Positions 11,719-22,789 of a stretch of DNA of 64,000 bases are shown piece after piece (positions within the stretch are counted from its first letter, which is position 1; each line of letters opens with the position of its first letter). The translations under genes and the position numbers were made by a program. The DNA comes from Pigoraptor vietnamica (taxonomy: Eukaryota > Opisthokonta > Filasterea), in the NCBI GenBank assembly GCA_943704525.1, contig CALSCQ010001543.1, forward strand, positions 1-64,000, given 5' to 3'. A model generated the notes under the pieces. That model did not search any database. It saw nothing but the letters and a program-made list of their open reading frames with translations, and was not told the DNA's origin.

Positions 11719-12831
11719 ATGGCGGCCATTATGCGGAAGGCGCGCTGTGCGGCCCTTGCGAGGCCCTGCGTTGGGCGGGCAGTCCGCTTGAACGTGCGCA
11801 GGTGAGCCAATGACAGGTACAGAAGTGGCGCTTCAATTCTCGAAGGAGTGCATAACTTTTTCGTGTTACGCGCAGGTGCGTAACGACGCTGTCTGGGAAG
11901 GCCGACCCCAAGACGCTGGATGCGAACATTCTTGCTGGCGCAGGTACGAACAGCGCCGCTTCAAAGCCTTTCATTATCAATAGGTTCACTGGAATGTCCT
12001 TTGGCAGAGATTAAGCAAGGCGCCGTTATTGTCGAGGGCTTTAGTTACCAGGGTTTCACAATAGGCGGCGTGAAGCACGTGGGCTCCGTCGCCCTCTTTC
12101 CCCGCTTGAGCCTGTTGTGGAGGGTGGGTCTCCCGCCTGTCCTTCAGTCAATCCATGCCATCAATATTTCCTCCGAGCATCGTCTCCTTCGTGGTGGTTG
12201 GAGTGGCAGTGCGTCTGCGTGCGCCTGCTCTGACAGTTTCGCCGCTTACGGCGCCTCGACAGGTGTCCCAGCCATCCGAAATCACGGAAGAGAGCCTTGC
12301 GCTTTTCGGGACATTCGAGCCGCCAATAGGTGTGTGCCGCACGCGTGTTTCTGTCATGCTATGTCGATAGACAGCTCTCTATGGCATTAGGCGATGGACG
12401 GCTCCTATAACAGAAGTACTGAAGGCGATGGACAGCTGTCCGTGACGTAAGAGGCTCCTATAACTTGTACTGAAGGCGATGGACAGCTGTTCGTGACGTA
12501 AGGGTTGAAGGTCCCTCGTGTTTGTGTCTCATGTTCCTGGAACGCCACAGAGATCCTTGTGCTGGGAATGGGCGACAAGATCACGCCGCTCAATCCGAAA
12601 GCGCGCGAATTTCTCGCAGCGAAACGCATTGCGGTCGAGGTGCTCGACACGGTGAGCGAATGAGAGCCGAACTTGCGTGTGTTCACTGCGTCATGAAGCT
12701 ACAAATACACACTCACACTCACACACACACTCACACACACACTCTCTCACACACACACTCACACACACACACGCACATGCACACACACACACACACGCAC
12801 ACACATACATAAACACGCACACACATACATA

Positions 12832-12875
<44 letters not shown>

Positions 12876-13105
12876 CATACATAAACACGCACACACACAC
12901 ACACACACTCTCACACACACACGCACATGCACACAGTGGGCACTTGCAAGATGGCGAGATGCTGACCGAAAGCACGTTAAAATTCGCTTTTATGCACGCG
13001 CCACAGGCGAATGCGTGCTCCACGTTCAACTTCCTCTCGCAAGAGGGCCGCGTCGCAGCAGCCGCACTCATTCCGCCGACGAAGGACGGCGCGCCCACAG
13101 CGTAG
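11719..13105 (+). CDS. NDUFAF3: NDUFAF3-like complex I assembly factor
   Basis: Six exons (11719-11801, 11876-11943, 12008-12123, 12263-12329, 12551-12651, 13007-13105) close in phase to 177 residues; human NDUFAF3 is about 184. The family (Mth938/DUF498 fold) pairs with NDUFAF4 in early assembly of the complex I Q-module. Seen in order: a basic, uncharged-acid-free N terminus typical of mitochondrial import (MAAIMRKAR), IVEGFSYQGFTIGG, the VGSVALFP strand, EITEESLALFGTFEP, ILVLGMGDK and IAVEVLDTANACSTFNFL, ending at conserved AALIPP. The last intron is inflated by CA repeats and intron 4 by a minisatellite. Confidence 0.9.
12401..12502. repeat. minisatellite in NDUFAF3 intron 4, period about 53 bp
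   Basis: Two close copies begin GCTCCTATAAC (12401 and 12454). Each contains GGCGATGGACAGCTGT and a TGACGTAA half-CRE. A degenerate third piece (GCGATGGAC) lies just upstream. Confidence 0.75.
12706..12934. repeat. compound (CA)n array in NDUFAF3 intron 5
   Basis: CA units interrupted by CT, CG and TACATAAA blocks. The CGCACACACATACATAAA block recurs three times, so this is a higher-order repeat. Confidence 0.85.
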
Positions 13106-13217
13106 CTAGCCGCACATTAAACATGCCGTTGTGTGGCGTTTGAGTGTAGCTGTGCGGCACCGCGAAACGTTTCGAAAGCGATAGATGGCCACCCGAGCAA
13201 CTCCATGATACAGTCGC

Positions 13218-13958
13218 TCATGCCATCGCGCGCCGAAGGACGCCGCCGGGCGTTACGACGGCGTCCAAGGGAACGTCGTGCGGAGTCGTCGGTAGCGAGT
13301 CCACAATCTGTGGCGACAGCGCGAGCGCCAAAAACGCCGGGCGTCGGATCCCACGCGCCGCATACGACGACTTGAGCGCATCAAAGAAGCGGTCGTAATA
13401 ACCCGCGCCGCGCCCCAGTCTATCGCACGCGGCGGTGAATGCGACGCCGGGCGTGAGGACAAGATCGAGCGTGCCGGTGACCAGAGGGTCGTCCCTGCCC
13501 TCCGCGGATGCCGGCTGAGGGATGTTCCACTTTGTCTTGGGGAGTGACTCGAGGTCGGCCATGTCGCGCACGCGGAGCATCTGCATGGAGGGGCCCTCGT
13601 AACGCGGGACGTAGACGCACCGCCCGCGTGCGAAGAGGTCCTGCGGTGGCCCGTTACGTCAAACTATGCGCAAAAGGCGTGCGCGGGCAAAGTTCTCATC
13701 CCACCCACACCAACACGCGCTCGCACACACGCAATCCACCCGGCAGAATTCACAGCGCACCTGCACGATGGGCATCGTGTCCACCTCGTCGTTTAGACCG
13801 AGGAACACGCTCACATGCTTGCAGTCGCGGTACCATTCCGTAGCCACGAGGTGCTGCATCACGTGCTTGGACTCCTCCGCGCGCTGCTCGGGCCGCACGC
13901 CCCGCAGCGTCGCAAGCACGGACTTGCGCAGCGCTTTCTTGAGAGCGGATGCCTCCAT
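13218..13958 (-). CDS. MTHFS: 5-formyltetrahydrofolate cyclo-ligase
   Basis: Two exons (13958-13761, 13640-13218) give 206 residues, the usual size. The enzyme converts 5-formyl-THF to 5,10-methenyl-THF using ATP. The N terminus carries the basic, alanine-rich helix ALKKALRKSVL and later VSVFLGLNDEVDT. The signature is complete near the C terminus: DLVLTPGVAF, then CDRLGRGAGYYDRF, the phosphate- and folate-binding loop of the family, followed by ALALSPQIVD and the PLDAVVTP end. The start ATG is internal to a longer open frame but fits family alignment. The gene converges on NDUFAF3. Confidence 0.93.
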
Positions 13959-14335
13959 TTCATTCGCACAGGGGACGCGGCGGCGTGGCGCTGGCGAAAA
14001 GAACGCAGTACAATGCACATGGTTCTGCATGCATGACATCATCATGCTGTGTAACCCTAACCCTAACTGCCAACCACTCATCGGCACACAGCATAAATGA
14101 GCTTGCTTCAATTCAATGCCGATATTTACTCGACACCGCGCTATGGTGCACTCGTTGCGTGCCGAGTGCATGTCGGCTGACTGCGGCGCGTCGGTTGGCG
14201 GCGGCGGCGCCCACAGCCGCTTGTGTGGCTCGTCCAGCAAGCCCTGACTGACACAGCAGCGTCGAGTGCAGCGGGTTCTCTCGCGAACAACCGGGAGCGA
14301 ACAATCGGAAAGCAGAGTACGAGGCCGCGCCATCG
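13959..14335. other. intergenic region with short telomere-like repeat
   Basis: Upstream of the cyclo-ligase start and downstream of the FERRY3-like stop. TAACCCTAACCCTAAC lies at 14052-14067. No gene seen. Confidence 0.65.
14052..14067. repeat. interstitial CCCTAA repeat (2.5 units)
   Basis: Two and a half CCCTAA units between genes on the same strand. Too short to be a telomere end; it could be a telobox-like promoter element or chance. Confidence 0.5.
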
Positions 14336-17326
14336 TCACACATTCGCGCTGAGGTTGAGCGGCGTGGACATCCGGAATATGTTCGTCACCATCGTGCTGA
14401 ACGACGCGAAGAGGCCCTCGGTCGTGTCGTGGGGCAACACAAATGTGATGGTGCGAAGGTCGAGCGCCGCAAACGCCGACGACTCCATCATGAAGCCCTT
14501 CACGCACTTGAGGACGAGTTCCGCGCGGCGCAGCTTCCACTGGTCGTTCGTGGCGTCCGACGGCAGGGACGTGAGGAGCAGCGGGAGCGTCACGTGACAT
14601 ATGTCGTGCTTGGAGGCCGTTGCGAGCACCGAGCGCAGGCCAGCGATAAGCGGCGAACGCGGATTGAGCAGCGCAGAGTTCACTGTTGCAGCACACGCGC
14701 CATGCTCAGCCCGCGGCGACAGCGCACAAACAATGCGTGGACGAAAGACGGGAGCAAACATAAAGCACACAACAATCGCAAACATAGGGCAAAATTTGGC
14801 AGGCGCACCTTCTTTGTCGACGACGAGGTGGAAAACGACCTGAAACGACGCAATGTTCGAGTGTCGCGTGATGTAGAAATCGCCTGGTTGCGGAGCGCAT
14901 ATCAGCCCATGAGCACGGCAACCGAGAAATTCCCTAACACCTTCCTTCCTTTCATCTCACTTCGCGAGGGCACACAGATACGCACCCGGCACCAGCGGCT
15001 TCCCGCCTTGCAGCGCGCGAATTTGCTGCAGCTGCACATCCAAGTCGGGAAAGTGGAAATCCGACGAGCTCTCGCACAGCTTCGCAAACTCTGCGACCGC
15101 AAACGCATTCAGAGGCTCAGAGGGAGTGCCTTGGTGAAATATATGGACACAGCACACAGCAAATTTGCCAGGGTGTGACTTTGGAGAATCGCAACAGAAC
15201 ATAGCAGTTGCCAGCGAGGCCCACCTAGCATATCACCGGTGCGGTAGTCCATGGGCGGGTCCTCCAGCACGATGGCCCCGGAGAGCGTCCGCGAGTACAG
15301 CGACAGTGACGTCTGCATGCGCTGCGCGGGGTCCGTGAAGGCGCACAGCGAGGACATCCCCGACGCGCACACCAGGCGCAGATTGTGCATTGTCTTGAGT
15401 TGCGTGCCGAGATGCACCGTGAAGCTCTCCTCCAGCGCCGGCAGCGGCTCCTCGCGAATGGACGACGGCACGGCGGTCGGAACTTGCAGGCTGGGCGACA
15501 TCGATCGGGAACCGTCGTCGGATGTCCGACTGCGAACATACATCAAAAAGCATGAATTATCTCACATAAACCAAACAAACCCCAATCGGTACTTTCTGTC
15601 AATGGAGCTTAAATGCAAGCGCACGTGTCATGCGCACCTTGCCGGCGACCCCGTGCGGACCTCGGATGACGAGCTGCGCCGAAACCAGTTCAAGCGCCCA
15701 ATAGCCCCGCCGATGCCAAGGCTCGTCTGGGGGCGATGAGCGGCGGATGAGTTCGCGAAACATAGAAAACCACTCAAGGCGAAACCTTGCACAAGATCTT
15801 CAAAGCAACTGGTCCAATTGAAGACAAAGAGGACGCCTCGCACAAACAGCGGTGCAATGCAAGTGGGCTCCAAGTGCAGAGGGCGTACCTGCGAGCTCGA
15901 CTTGCGAATCGGCGGCGGCGTTGTGCTACGCTGGCCGTCCAAATCCCGACTCGATCGCCCCGCTTGAGGGCTCGACTGCTCACGTGGCGCAGGAGACGAC
16001 GACACCGACGGGCGTTGGGCCGGCCGCTCGCCCTGGCCGCTCTTCTGCTGCTCGCTTTCCTCGCGCGCCAAGGACATCACAAACTCGCGATAGTCGCGCC
16101 GTTGCGTGTCGCGGAGGGCCGTGAGCTCACTCGCCCACGTCGCTTGCAGCAATTGCATGTCCTACACAGGACAACGGGAATGTCACTGGCACGAAGAGAC
16201 AGGCGCAGACATACACACACGACATTGGGCACGCGCACAATTAAGCGGACGAGCGACACGTTTGCGACCCTCACCTCCATGTGCTTGGCGGAGAGTGCGT
16301 TGACGTCCTTTTCCGTCACATTGGTCCCCACGCCCTTCAGCAGCTTGTCCATCTGCTGCTCTTGCCTGTCACGGATCACAGCTTACCGTAAACAAACGAA
16401 TCCACGGACATCTCACAGGCGTCGAACAGGCGCACAGTTTTCCGCCCATTTCGCACCTGGCGTTGAGGTTGGCAATGGCCATGTTGCGGCCCGCCACCAG
16501 CTCAGAGACCGCCATTGCATACGTCTGCTCCAGCTGCACAAGCGTCTCGCTCGCCTTCGAGTGAATGAGCGCGTGGTACGTCTCGGGGAAGTCGGGCTGC
16601 CGACAAGGGCCGCGTGAGGTGCATGCAACAAGCGAATGACACACAACGGCACTCAGCGGCAAGCGGGTGAGAGGTGAATGCAACACGCACACAACGGCAC
16701 TCAGCGGCGAGAGGCCAAAACCCAACCACGCAATGCGCACCTCTGAAGACGACGACGGGAGGTACTTTGCGTGCTCGCGATAGAAGGCTTCGACCCACTC
16801 GCGCACTCTGTTATTGGAGGCATTCGCCGCTGCAGCACAACAGACGTTTAGGTCACGTGGCACGTGGCGAAGTGCGACTTTGACAGGCCGAGAGTGAGGG
16901 CAGTCTCAGGCGAGTGAGCAAGACACGCACCGATGAGACCGTCCATTCTGCGCAGGGCAATCTCGGAGAACACGGTCGCCAGACGCTCGGCGATGGGGCC
17001 CTCGAGGTAGCACGGGACGTTGTGATTGAGCACGAGGCGACTCGCAATGTCGGCGCAATCTAGGGCGTGCGCGGTTCATTTTGCACATTCAGTGTGCGTG
17101 TGTGGGCGCGGAGATGGGTTAAACTTAGCGTATGTGTGAGAGACCACAGCTTAAAAAATATTTGTGACCACTTGCGCCGCTGCCGCCACAACAATCCCCA
17201 CGCACCGTCCTTGTGCGTGAAGTTGAAGGTGAGATCGATGCGGCTCGAGTCCACTTGGAAGTGGAGCGTCGCACTGAACGAACCGGGCGCGCTGCCCTCG
17301 CGCACGTCGTTCACCGTGACTTCCAT
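14336..17326 (-). CDS. C12orf4 / FERRY3-like protein
   Basis: Eleven exons (17326-17206, 17059-16931, 16829-16741, 16596-16457, 16365-16275, 16161-15889, 15726-15638, 15529-15225, 15129-14986, 14883-14809, 14682-14336) close in phase to 600 residues; human C12orf4 is about 550. C12orf4 is the FERRY3 subunit of the Rab5-effector FERRY complex, which carries mRNA on early endosomes. The family-like strings are FYITRHSN with the following VVFHLVVD strand, and LRRAELVLKCVKGFMME near the C terminus. The middle (exon 6) is a charged helix leading into a Ser/Pro/Gln-rich linker absent from the core. I place the exon 9 donor at 14986|14985 because only that choice joins the GDFYITRHSN block in frame. 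The family call rests on remembered motifs. Confidence 0.68.
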
Positions 17327-17877
17327 CGCCGTAGAGCAGCGCACATTCTCTGAGGAGAGAGGGTAGTCAAGGCCTAAGCAAGTAGAACCGACATGTCCGT
17401 GTCACTCGGAACCCACAGCAGCGCACGCGCACTCCATGTGGTGGCGTCGCACGCGACTCCAATTGCCAGAAGGTTAATCAACACAACGGGAAAGCTGTGC
17501 AAAAACTGAAACCAAAAGTGCGGTGCTCTGGCGTCACTCAATCGTCACGTCAGTGTAACATGGGTAACATGTGTGTGCTGCCGTGTGGCTATTTCGGGGA
17601 ATGCATGTGCTGGCAAAGCAGTGGCACGCATTTCAGGAGTTCCCCCACACAAGAGCCACACGACACTTGCGCGCCACGAGTATAAGAGCCGGGGGCCGAT
17701 GGACAATGAAGATGGCACAAGAGAGCCGCGTTCTGCAAAATTCGCCCGTGTGAACACAACTTTGTGTGGCGTGCCGGACCGTCACTGCTGAAACTGACGC
17801 CTGACTGAGTTGGCCAAGAATCATTCATCGCCGCCGTCCGTGAAGCTTACGTTTGCTAAGCGCACACTCACAAGAGA
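17327..17877. other. divergent intergenic region
   Basis: No gene seen between the FERRY3-like start and the MGCCC mini-gene. A TATA-like TATAAGA lies at 17681-17687. Confidence 0.6.
17681..17687 (+). promoter_or_regulatory. candidate TATA box
   Basis: TATAAGA in a GC-rich setting, about 190 bp before the ATG of the small MGCCC gene. Confidence 0.35.
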
Positions 17878-18292
17878 ATGGGCTGCTGCTGTTCGGATGA
17901 AGTGGTGAGTCGCTGTTGCATGGCCCGCGGTCCACGCTGACGCCGGGCGCCGGCCGGCGCGCGTGAATCAGATTGCATTGCAAGCATATGGCCTTACACA
18001 TTTCCTCTTCGCTCTTCTTTGCAGTATGTCGTTGAGGAGCCGCCCATCGTCATCGGTGAGTGTCAAGCCGTTTGTCTCTGTGGCTCCCACCGAGAAGAAA
18101 CAGCTCAGTGCGAGCCTCTGTGTCTCAGGAGTCGACTAATTCCTCGTCCCCCATTCTCTTACAGGCGCCATGGGACCCACCGTAATCGCAGCACCCATGG
18201 TTGAGATTGAGCCTATTTATGCTCCCTACGGCGGCGCGTACGTCGCGGGAGGATATGGCGCAGTCTACACACAAGGCGCAGTCGTATGGTGA
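17878..18292 (+). CDS. 61-residue MGCCC protein, predicted N-myristoylated and palmitoylated
   Basis: Three tiny exons (17878-17904, 18025-18055, 18165-18292) have good GTGAGT donors and pyrimidine-rich acceptors and close in phase. The protein begins MGCCCSDE: Gly2 followed by three cysteines is the classic dual-acylation signal that ties proteins to the plasma or flagellar membrane. The rest is short and hydrophobic, rich in Val, Pro, Tyr and Gly (EEPPIVIG, GGAYVAGGYG), with no cysteine after position 5. A TATA-like box lies upstream. I do not recognise a family. Confidence comes from splice signals and phase only; the exons are too short for codon-use tests. Confidence 0.6.
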
Positions 18293-18737
18293 TATGCGCC
18301 GAATAACAGTTCTTTCTGCGGGCGTGCGGCGTTGTAAATTGGAAAGCGTTTGCGAAACAAATGTGATACATTTTCATGCGAACTGGGCGATGTGCAACCG
18401 TTGAAATGCAAAGCGACCCGATTCAAGTGACGTATGTATAGCGTCACTAGGCTGCGGGCAACTTCATGATTTGAGTTGTGGTGTATTTCATTGCCATATT
18501 TTGGCCAATGTCAAATGTCCGTGCGCGGGTGAGTCCGTGGGTGGTGGCTCATTTTGTTGATGTCTCACACTCATCTGCCACACACACGCGAACACAGGCA
18601 CACTGCACCTAGCAAAAGCCTCGCGTTTTTTTGAGTGCGTTGCAGCGACACGGGACTGCGCTTTGTAGAGGTCGTCGTTTTATTCTGCTCGATCGCTCAA
18701 CTTGCGCCGGAATTCACGCGAAAAGCGTCGAACAGAA
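18293..18737. other. intergenic region
   Basis: No gene or repeat of note between the mini-gene and the TRAF-finger gene, apart from a short TGACGTA half-CRE near 18428. Confidence 0.6.
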
Positions 18738-20319
18738 ATGGCTGCGCGTGTGTGCGACGGCACCGACGTGTCGACCGCACAGTCGGTCGCGTCCTCGCTG
18801 CTGACGAACCTCTCTCGCGCGGCGGTGTTTCGGAAGGAGCTGTTCAAGGACATTGACGTCGAGGGCACAAAGGCCGAGTTTATTGAGTTTCTGAACAATC
18901 TCATGGCGTCAAACATGGAGCCCGACATTGGCGTGGTCCCTTTCCTCGACCGCGAAATGCTCCTCTTCGCCGAGAAGAAGAAGACGACGCTCAACAAGGT
19001 TGCGGGCCGTCTCTCCACGGGCGCGCAGAACCAGAAGGTCAAGGACCTCGCCGTCGAGCTCCGCGCCGAGGCGTGGCCCCTCGTGCAGCGCGACAAGCTC
19101 GCGCGGCAGCTGATCCGCCGCTTTGGGCGCGCGGGCGCAGACTACTGCGGGGAGGCGCTTCCTGACGACGAGATGGCCATCAAGCACAAGCTCGAGTGCG
19201 GATTCCGCCCGATCCCTTGCAACAACGACGGCTGCGGGGAGGCGTTTGCGGCCAATCTCGCGAACGCGCACGACGCGCTGTGCCAGTACAAGGTCGTGCC
19301 GTGCGCGCAAATGTGCCCGGCTGAGCTGCGGCGCATCGACATGCAGTCGCACTTTGACACGGTGTGCCCGAACACAGCCGTGCCGTGCCTCTTTGCGGAC
19401 AGCATGGGCTGCACAGAGCCGGTGAGTGGCGCGAGAGCTCGGCGTGGGGACTGGCGGGGTATCTGTGTGTATTTCATGTGTGTGTGTGTGGCGGTGTGTG
19501 TGCTGCACGCTGCAATGCGCGGCCTATGATACAGCCTTCTTCTCTCTTGTGTGTTGCGATGTCTGCATCTATGCGTCGTCACCTTGGCTAACAGCCGCTT
19601 GTTTTCGGACAGGTGACGCGGGGCACATACGAGGCGCACCTTACCGGCCGCTGCCACCAGCACATTGTGCTCCTCCTGAAGAAGGTCCAGGTGGGCCTCG
19701 TTATGCCTCTCGTCCTGTTTGACGAACGACTGGTTCCGTCGCGCGGTGTTGCGCGTGGATGTGTTTCACAACCGAGTTGTGGACACTTGTATGCTCGTAT
19801 TGGCAATACATTCTTTGCGCGAAGTGCGGAATGGTGAGGCTGTTCAGAGGTGGCGTTTGTGGTAACCTCCGACGTTCCATTCCGCCCGCAGGACCAGCAG
19901 CAGGTCATCACTGCACTCGCCGCCTTCAACGCCCGCCTGGCCACGCAGATTGACGCCGTCGTCATGGTGGGCGCTGTGCACTCGTGCGCGCGTGGTTAAG
20001 TGCGATCAATTCGGCCTAAGCAGTCCTCTGTGACTTGACTGAGAGGGAATGAGACGGCTGTCGATTGTTATGGCGGCTGTGCGCGCATGCATTGTGGGTT
20101 GCGTATTCTGTGCTTTCCATGCCCAGGTGGGCTGATAGTGCCGTGGACTTGCAGGAGCAAAACATGGACCGGCGCGCGTTTGAGAATTTCAAGAGCGACT
20201 ACTTCAAGGTGCGCGACAATCACGAGAGCAGCATCAACTCGCTCCGCAAGGACCACAACTCGCACAAAAAGGAACTCGTGCGCGTCGCAAAGGTCATCCA
20301 GCCCCTCGAGAAGAAATAG
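18738..20319 (+). CDS. TRAF-type zinc-finger protein with C-terminal coiled coil
   Basis: Four exons (18738-19421, 19613-19690, 19892-19966, 20155-20319) give 333 residues. The first 145 residues are helical and charged with no RING finger. From about residue 150 there are cysteine/histidine pairs spaced as in TRAF-type fingers: HKLECGFRPIPC, CGEAFAANLANAHDALC, CAQMCPAELRRIDMQSHFDTVC, then HLTGRCHQH. The last two exons read as a coiled coil (EQNMDRRAFENF to the Lys-rich end). TRAF fingers with coiled coils usually mediate protein-protein scaffolding. Lacking both RING and MATH domains, this is not a canonical TRAF and its partner is unknown. The ATG at 18738 is the only one that fits. Confidence 0.8.
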
Positions 20320-20911
20320 CGTCTGCGCCTCCCGCTCGGTTCGCCGCAGTAAAGCGCTCGCGTTGCGTCTGCCTCGAATTTTGCGCCTCTCCGGATTCAT
20401 TTTGGGGATTTGCATATGGAAAGCAGGGGTACGCAATGATGGAAAGTAGCCGTCGCAGTGCACGAGTTAACTGTCGAATCAGAGGATGTTTAATGCACGC
20501 GCGCGACAAAGCCTCCGCCCGTCGCAGCGCGGCCGACAGCCAACAGCAATACGCAGCCCACGCACCACAACGCACCCGCGCACAAAAACCCCCTATGCGC
20601 CAGGGCACGTGACGCGCAGCACGCCCGGCAACAATACACTATGCACCGGACAGCTGGGCGGCACGCAACCCAGACGCAGCCATATCCCTCCCTCGTCCAC
20701 ACGGGGGCAGGGAGAACCAGCGGCCACACACCGCACGCCAGCGATACGAGCCCGCACAGCGAGACCCGTTGCTAAAAAGCACCGACGCAAACGCTCTTTG
20801 GAGCGTCGCCGACAAACGACAGACAAGCAGCGAGGACAAATTCGACGCAACGCAGACCCACGCACAACAAATATACAGTGCGACACGCGACACGGCCGAG
20901 CGACCGGCAGT
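20320..20911. other. convergent intergenic region, T-poor on the + strand
   Basis: No supported gene. From about 20480 to 20911 the + strand is strikingly poor in T and rich in A and C, which leaves a long open frame by default. Read on the minus strand it is GT-rich sequence downstream of the ATP synthase gamma stop. Confidence 0.6.
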
Positions 20912-22365
20912 CTAGTCGAGGGCGGCGGCACCCGAGATAATTTCGATGAGCTCGCTCGTGATGACGGCCTGGCGCGTCCGGTTGAACGTCAGCGTGAGCT
21001 TCTGGATCATCTCGCCTGTGGACGAGGGAGGGTGGGAAGGATGGGTCAGGGGCGGGCAGCAAGGGACGCGATTCGAAATTTCGCGCGTGCACACGTACGC
21101 ATACACACACACACACACACGCACACACACCCGCACACACACACACACGCACACGTACACAAACAACATACACAATGTCCTGACAATTGCCAAACATTGC
21201 AAACACGCACCGGCGTTCTTGCTGGCGCCGTCCATCGCAGTCATGCGTGCCGAGAGCTCGCTGGCATTCGCCTCAAGGAACGCATAGTAGAGCGTCGTCG
21301 CGAGCGTAAACTCCTGGTAGTTCTGGAGAATGTCGTCGTCAATCTCGTACGCCGTGAGCTCCTCCGCCGTCTGCAGCGTCTCGAGCGACGGCACAATCAC
21401 GTTCGACGTCTCGTACGAAATCGCAGACTTGAATTTGTTGAAGAGGATCTTGGCGCTGCCAAACTCGTAGCCACTCGCAATGATCTCGTGGGCGATCGCC
21501 GACGCCTCGTCAAACGTGGCGGGCTTCTTGCCGACCTCCGTAAAGTGCATGAGAATGTCCTTCGCAAAGCTGCGCGCGAGAATGGTGCGCGCCTTGTCGC
21601 CAATGACCGCAAACTTGATGTTCTGTCCCTCCTTGCGCTGCAGCATGTCCGCCTTCACCGCCTTGCCGAGCGAGCTGTGGATGGCGCCGCACAGACCACG
21701 GTCGGACGACACGACCACGATGAGCTTGTTGGGCTTGTCGTCCGCCTTCAGCTTCGCCTTGTCCGCGAGGGCCGTCGCGCCGGCACCGAGGACGCGGCCA
21801 AAGCGGAGGTTCTTCTCGGCGCGCGCAAACTTGGCCGCGGACACCATTTTCATGGACTTTGTAATCTTCTCCATGTTCTTCACCGACTTGAGACGCGCGC
21901 GAATCTCCTTCAGCGTGGCCATGCCGCGCTGCTGCTCCATGGGCTGCGCGACGGCCATCGCCAGCCTGACACAGTGGGAGAATGAGCAAAGGCAGAAATG
22001 AAAGATGCACTGAAGTGGAACATCGCACTCTCGTCTTCCCTGGAGCCGCCACTCAAACCAATCACATGCACAAGCAGACATGCAAAAGAAGACACACATC
22101 GCTGCATTATTATAAACGCAAATTTCTGCGGCGCCTGTGGATGCCACATTCCCCCTTCCCCTTACGACAATCTTCTCCGCCCAAACCCAACCATATATAT
22201 TCTCCATCCGTCTTCCTCCTCTCACACTCTCTGCCCCCTCCCCCTCCCCCCTCTCCTCCAACCGAATCGTAGGGGGTACCACACCAACGCTGCGCATCGC
22301 CACAACCGCGCCCAGCCCAATCACCTTGTCGGCTGGAGAAGGGCGGCGGACCGAAGGGCCATCAT
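20912..22365 (-). CDS. ATP5F1C: mitochondrial F1 ATP synthase gamma subunit
   Basis: Three exons (22365-22325, 21965-21211, 21015-20912) give 299 residues, the normal size. Gamma is the central rotor stalk of F1. The tiny first exon encodes a mitochondrial presequence (MMALRSAALLQPT, basic and free of acids). The mature part starts near MATLKEIRARLKSVKN and continues ITKSMKMVSAAKF, the conserved N-terminal helix inside the alpha/beta ring. SSDRGLCGAIHSS follows in the Rossmann domain. The C terminus is NRTRQAVITSELIEIISGA, the other half of the coiled-coil shaft, split off in the last exon. Intron 2 carries CA repeats. An ATG at 21956 could be used alternatively but would lose the presequence. 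Confidence 0.96.
21108..21162. repeat. (CA)n microsatellite in ATP synthase gamma intron
   Basis: Interrupted CA array within the last intron; GT on the coding strand. Confidence 0.85.
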
Positions 22366-22789
22366 TTTCAGGGGTGTTGACAGTCCACGCGACGACGAAT
22401 GCCACGCCTTCCTCTGCGACCCGCGTCCCTTGTTCAAGAGGGCGGTGTGGACGACTGAGCGAGCAGTGAATCGAAGCAGAGATGCCCTCTCTCTCACACA
22501 CACACACATGGATGATGGGCGCGTTATTAGGCGCCCGCTGACTATGGCGCCAGTACTGAGCGGCCTTTATTTTCAAGGCGCGTGGGTGGCGCCCGGGATA
22601 ATCCGGAGTGGACCGGATTGTGCTTAATCGCCCCTTTCGCAATTAGCTGATGGTAGTCCCCTTACTCGTGCGCATTCCGCGCTTGCTGCGGGCGACGTGA
22701 GCTACAAGACATGTAAGCTTTTCTTCACACAACAGTGTCAGTGGTCTCTGTTTGCCCTGTCTGTGGCCGTTGGGAACAGTGCAAGGAAA
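22366..22789. promoter_or_regulatory. divergent promoter interval, ATP synthase gamma / TMA7
   Basis: 424 bp between divergent starts of two housekeeping genes, with no gene of its own. No single clear motif; a GGCGCC-rich segment lies at 22520-22600. Confidence 0.4.

Noticed and set aside
14052-14067. Chromosome end at the CCCTAA units
   Set aside because: Genes continue on both sides and only 2.5 units are present.
20486-21985. 499-residue + strand open frame
   Set aside because: It begins in the T-poor block and runs antisense through ATP synthase gamma; the sequence is low complexity and lacks stops only through composition.
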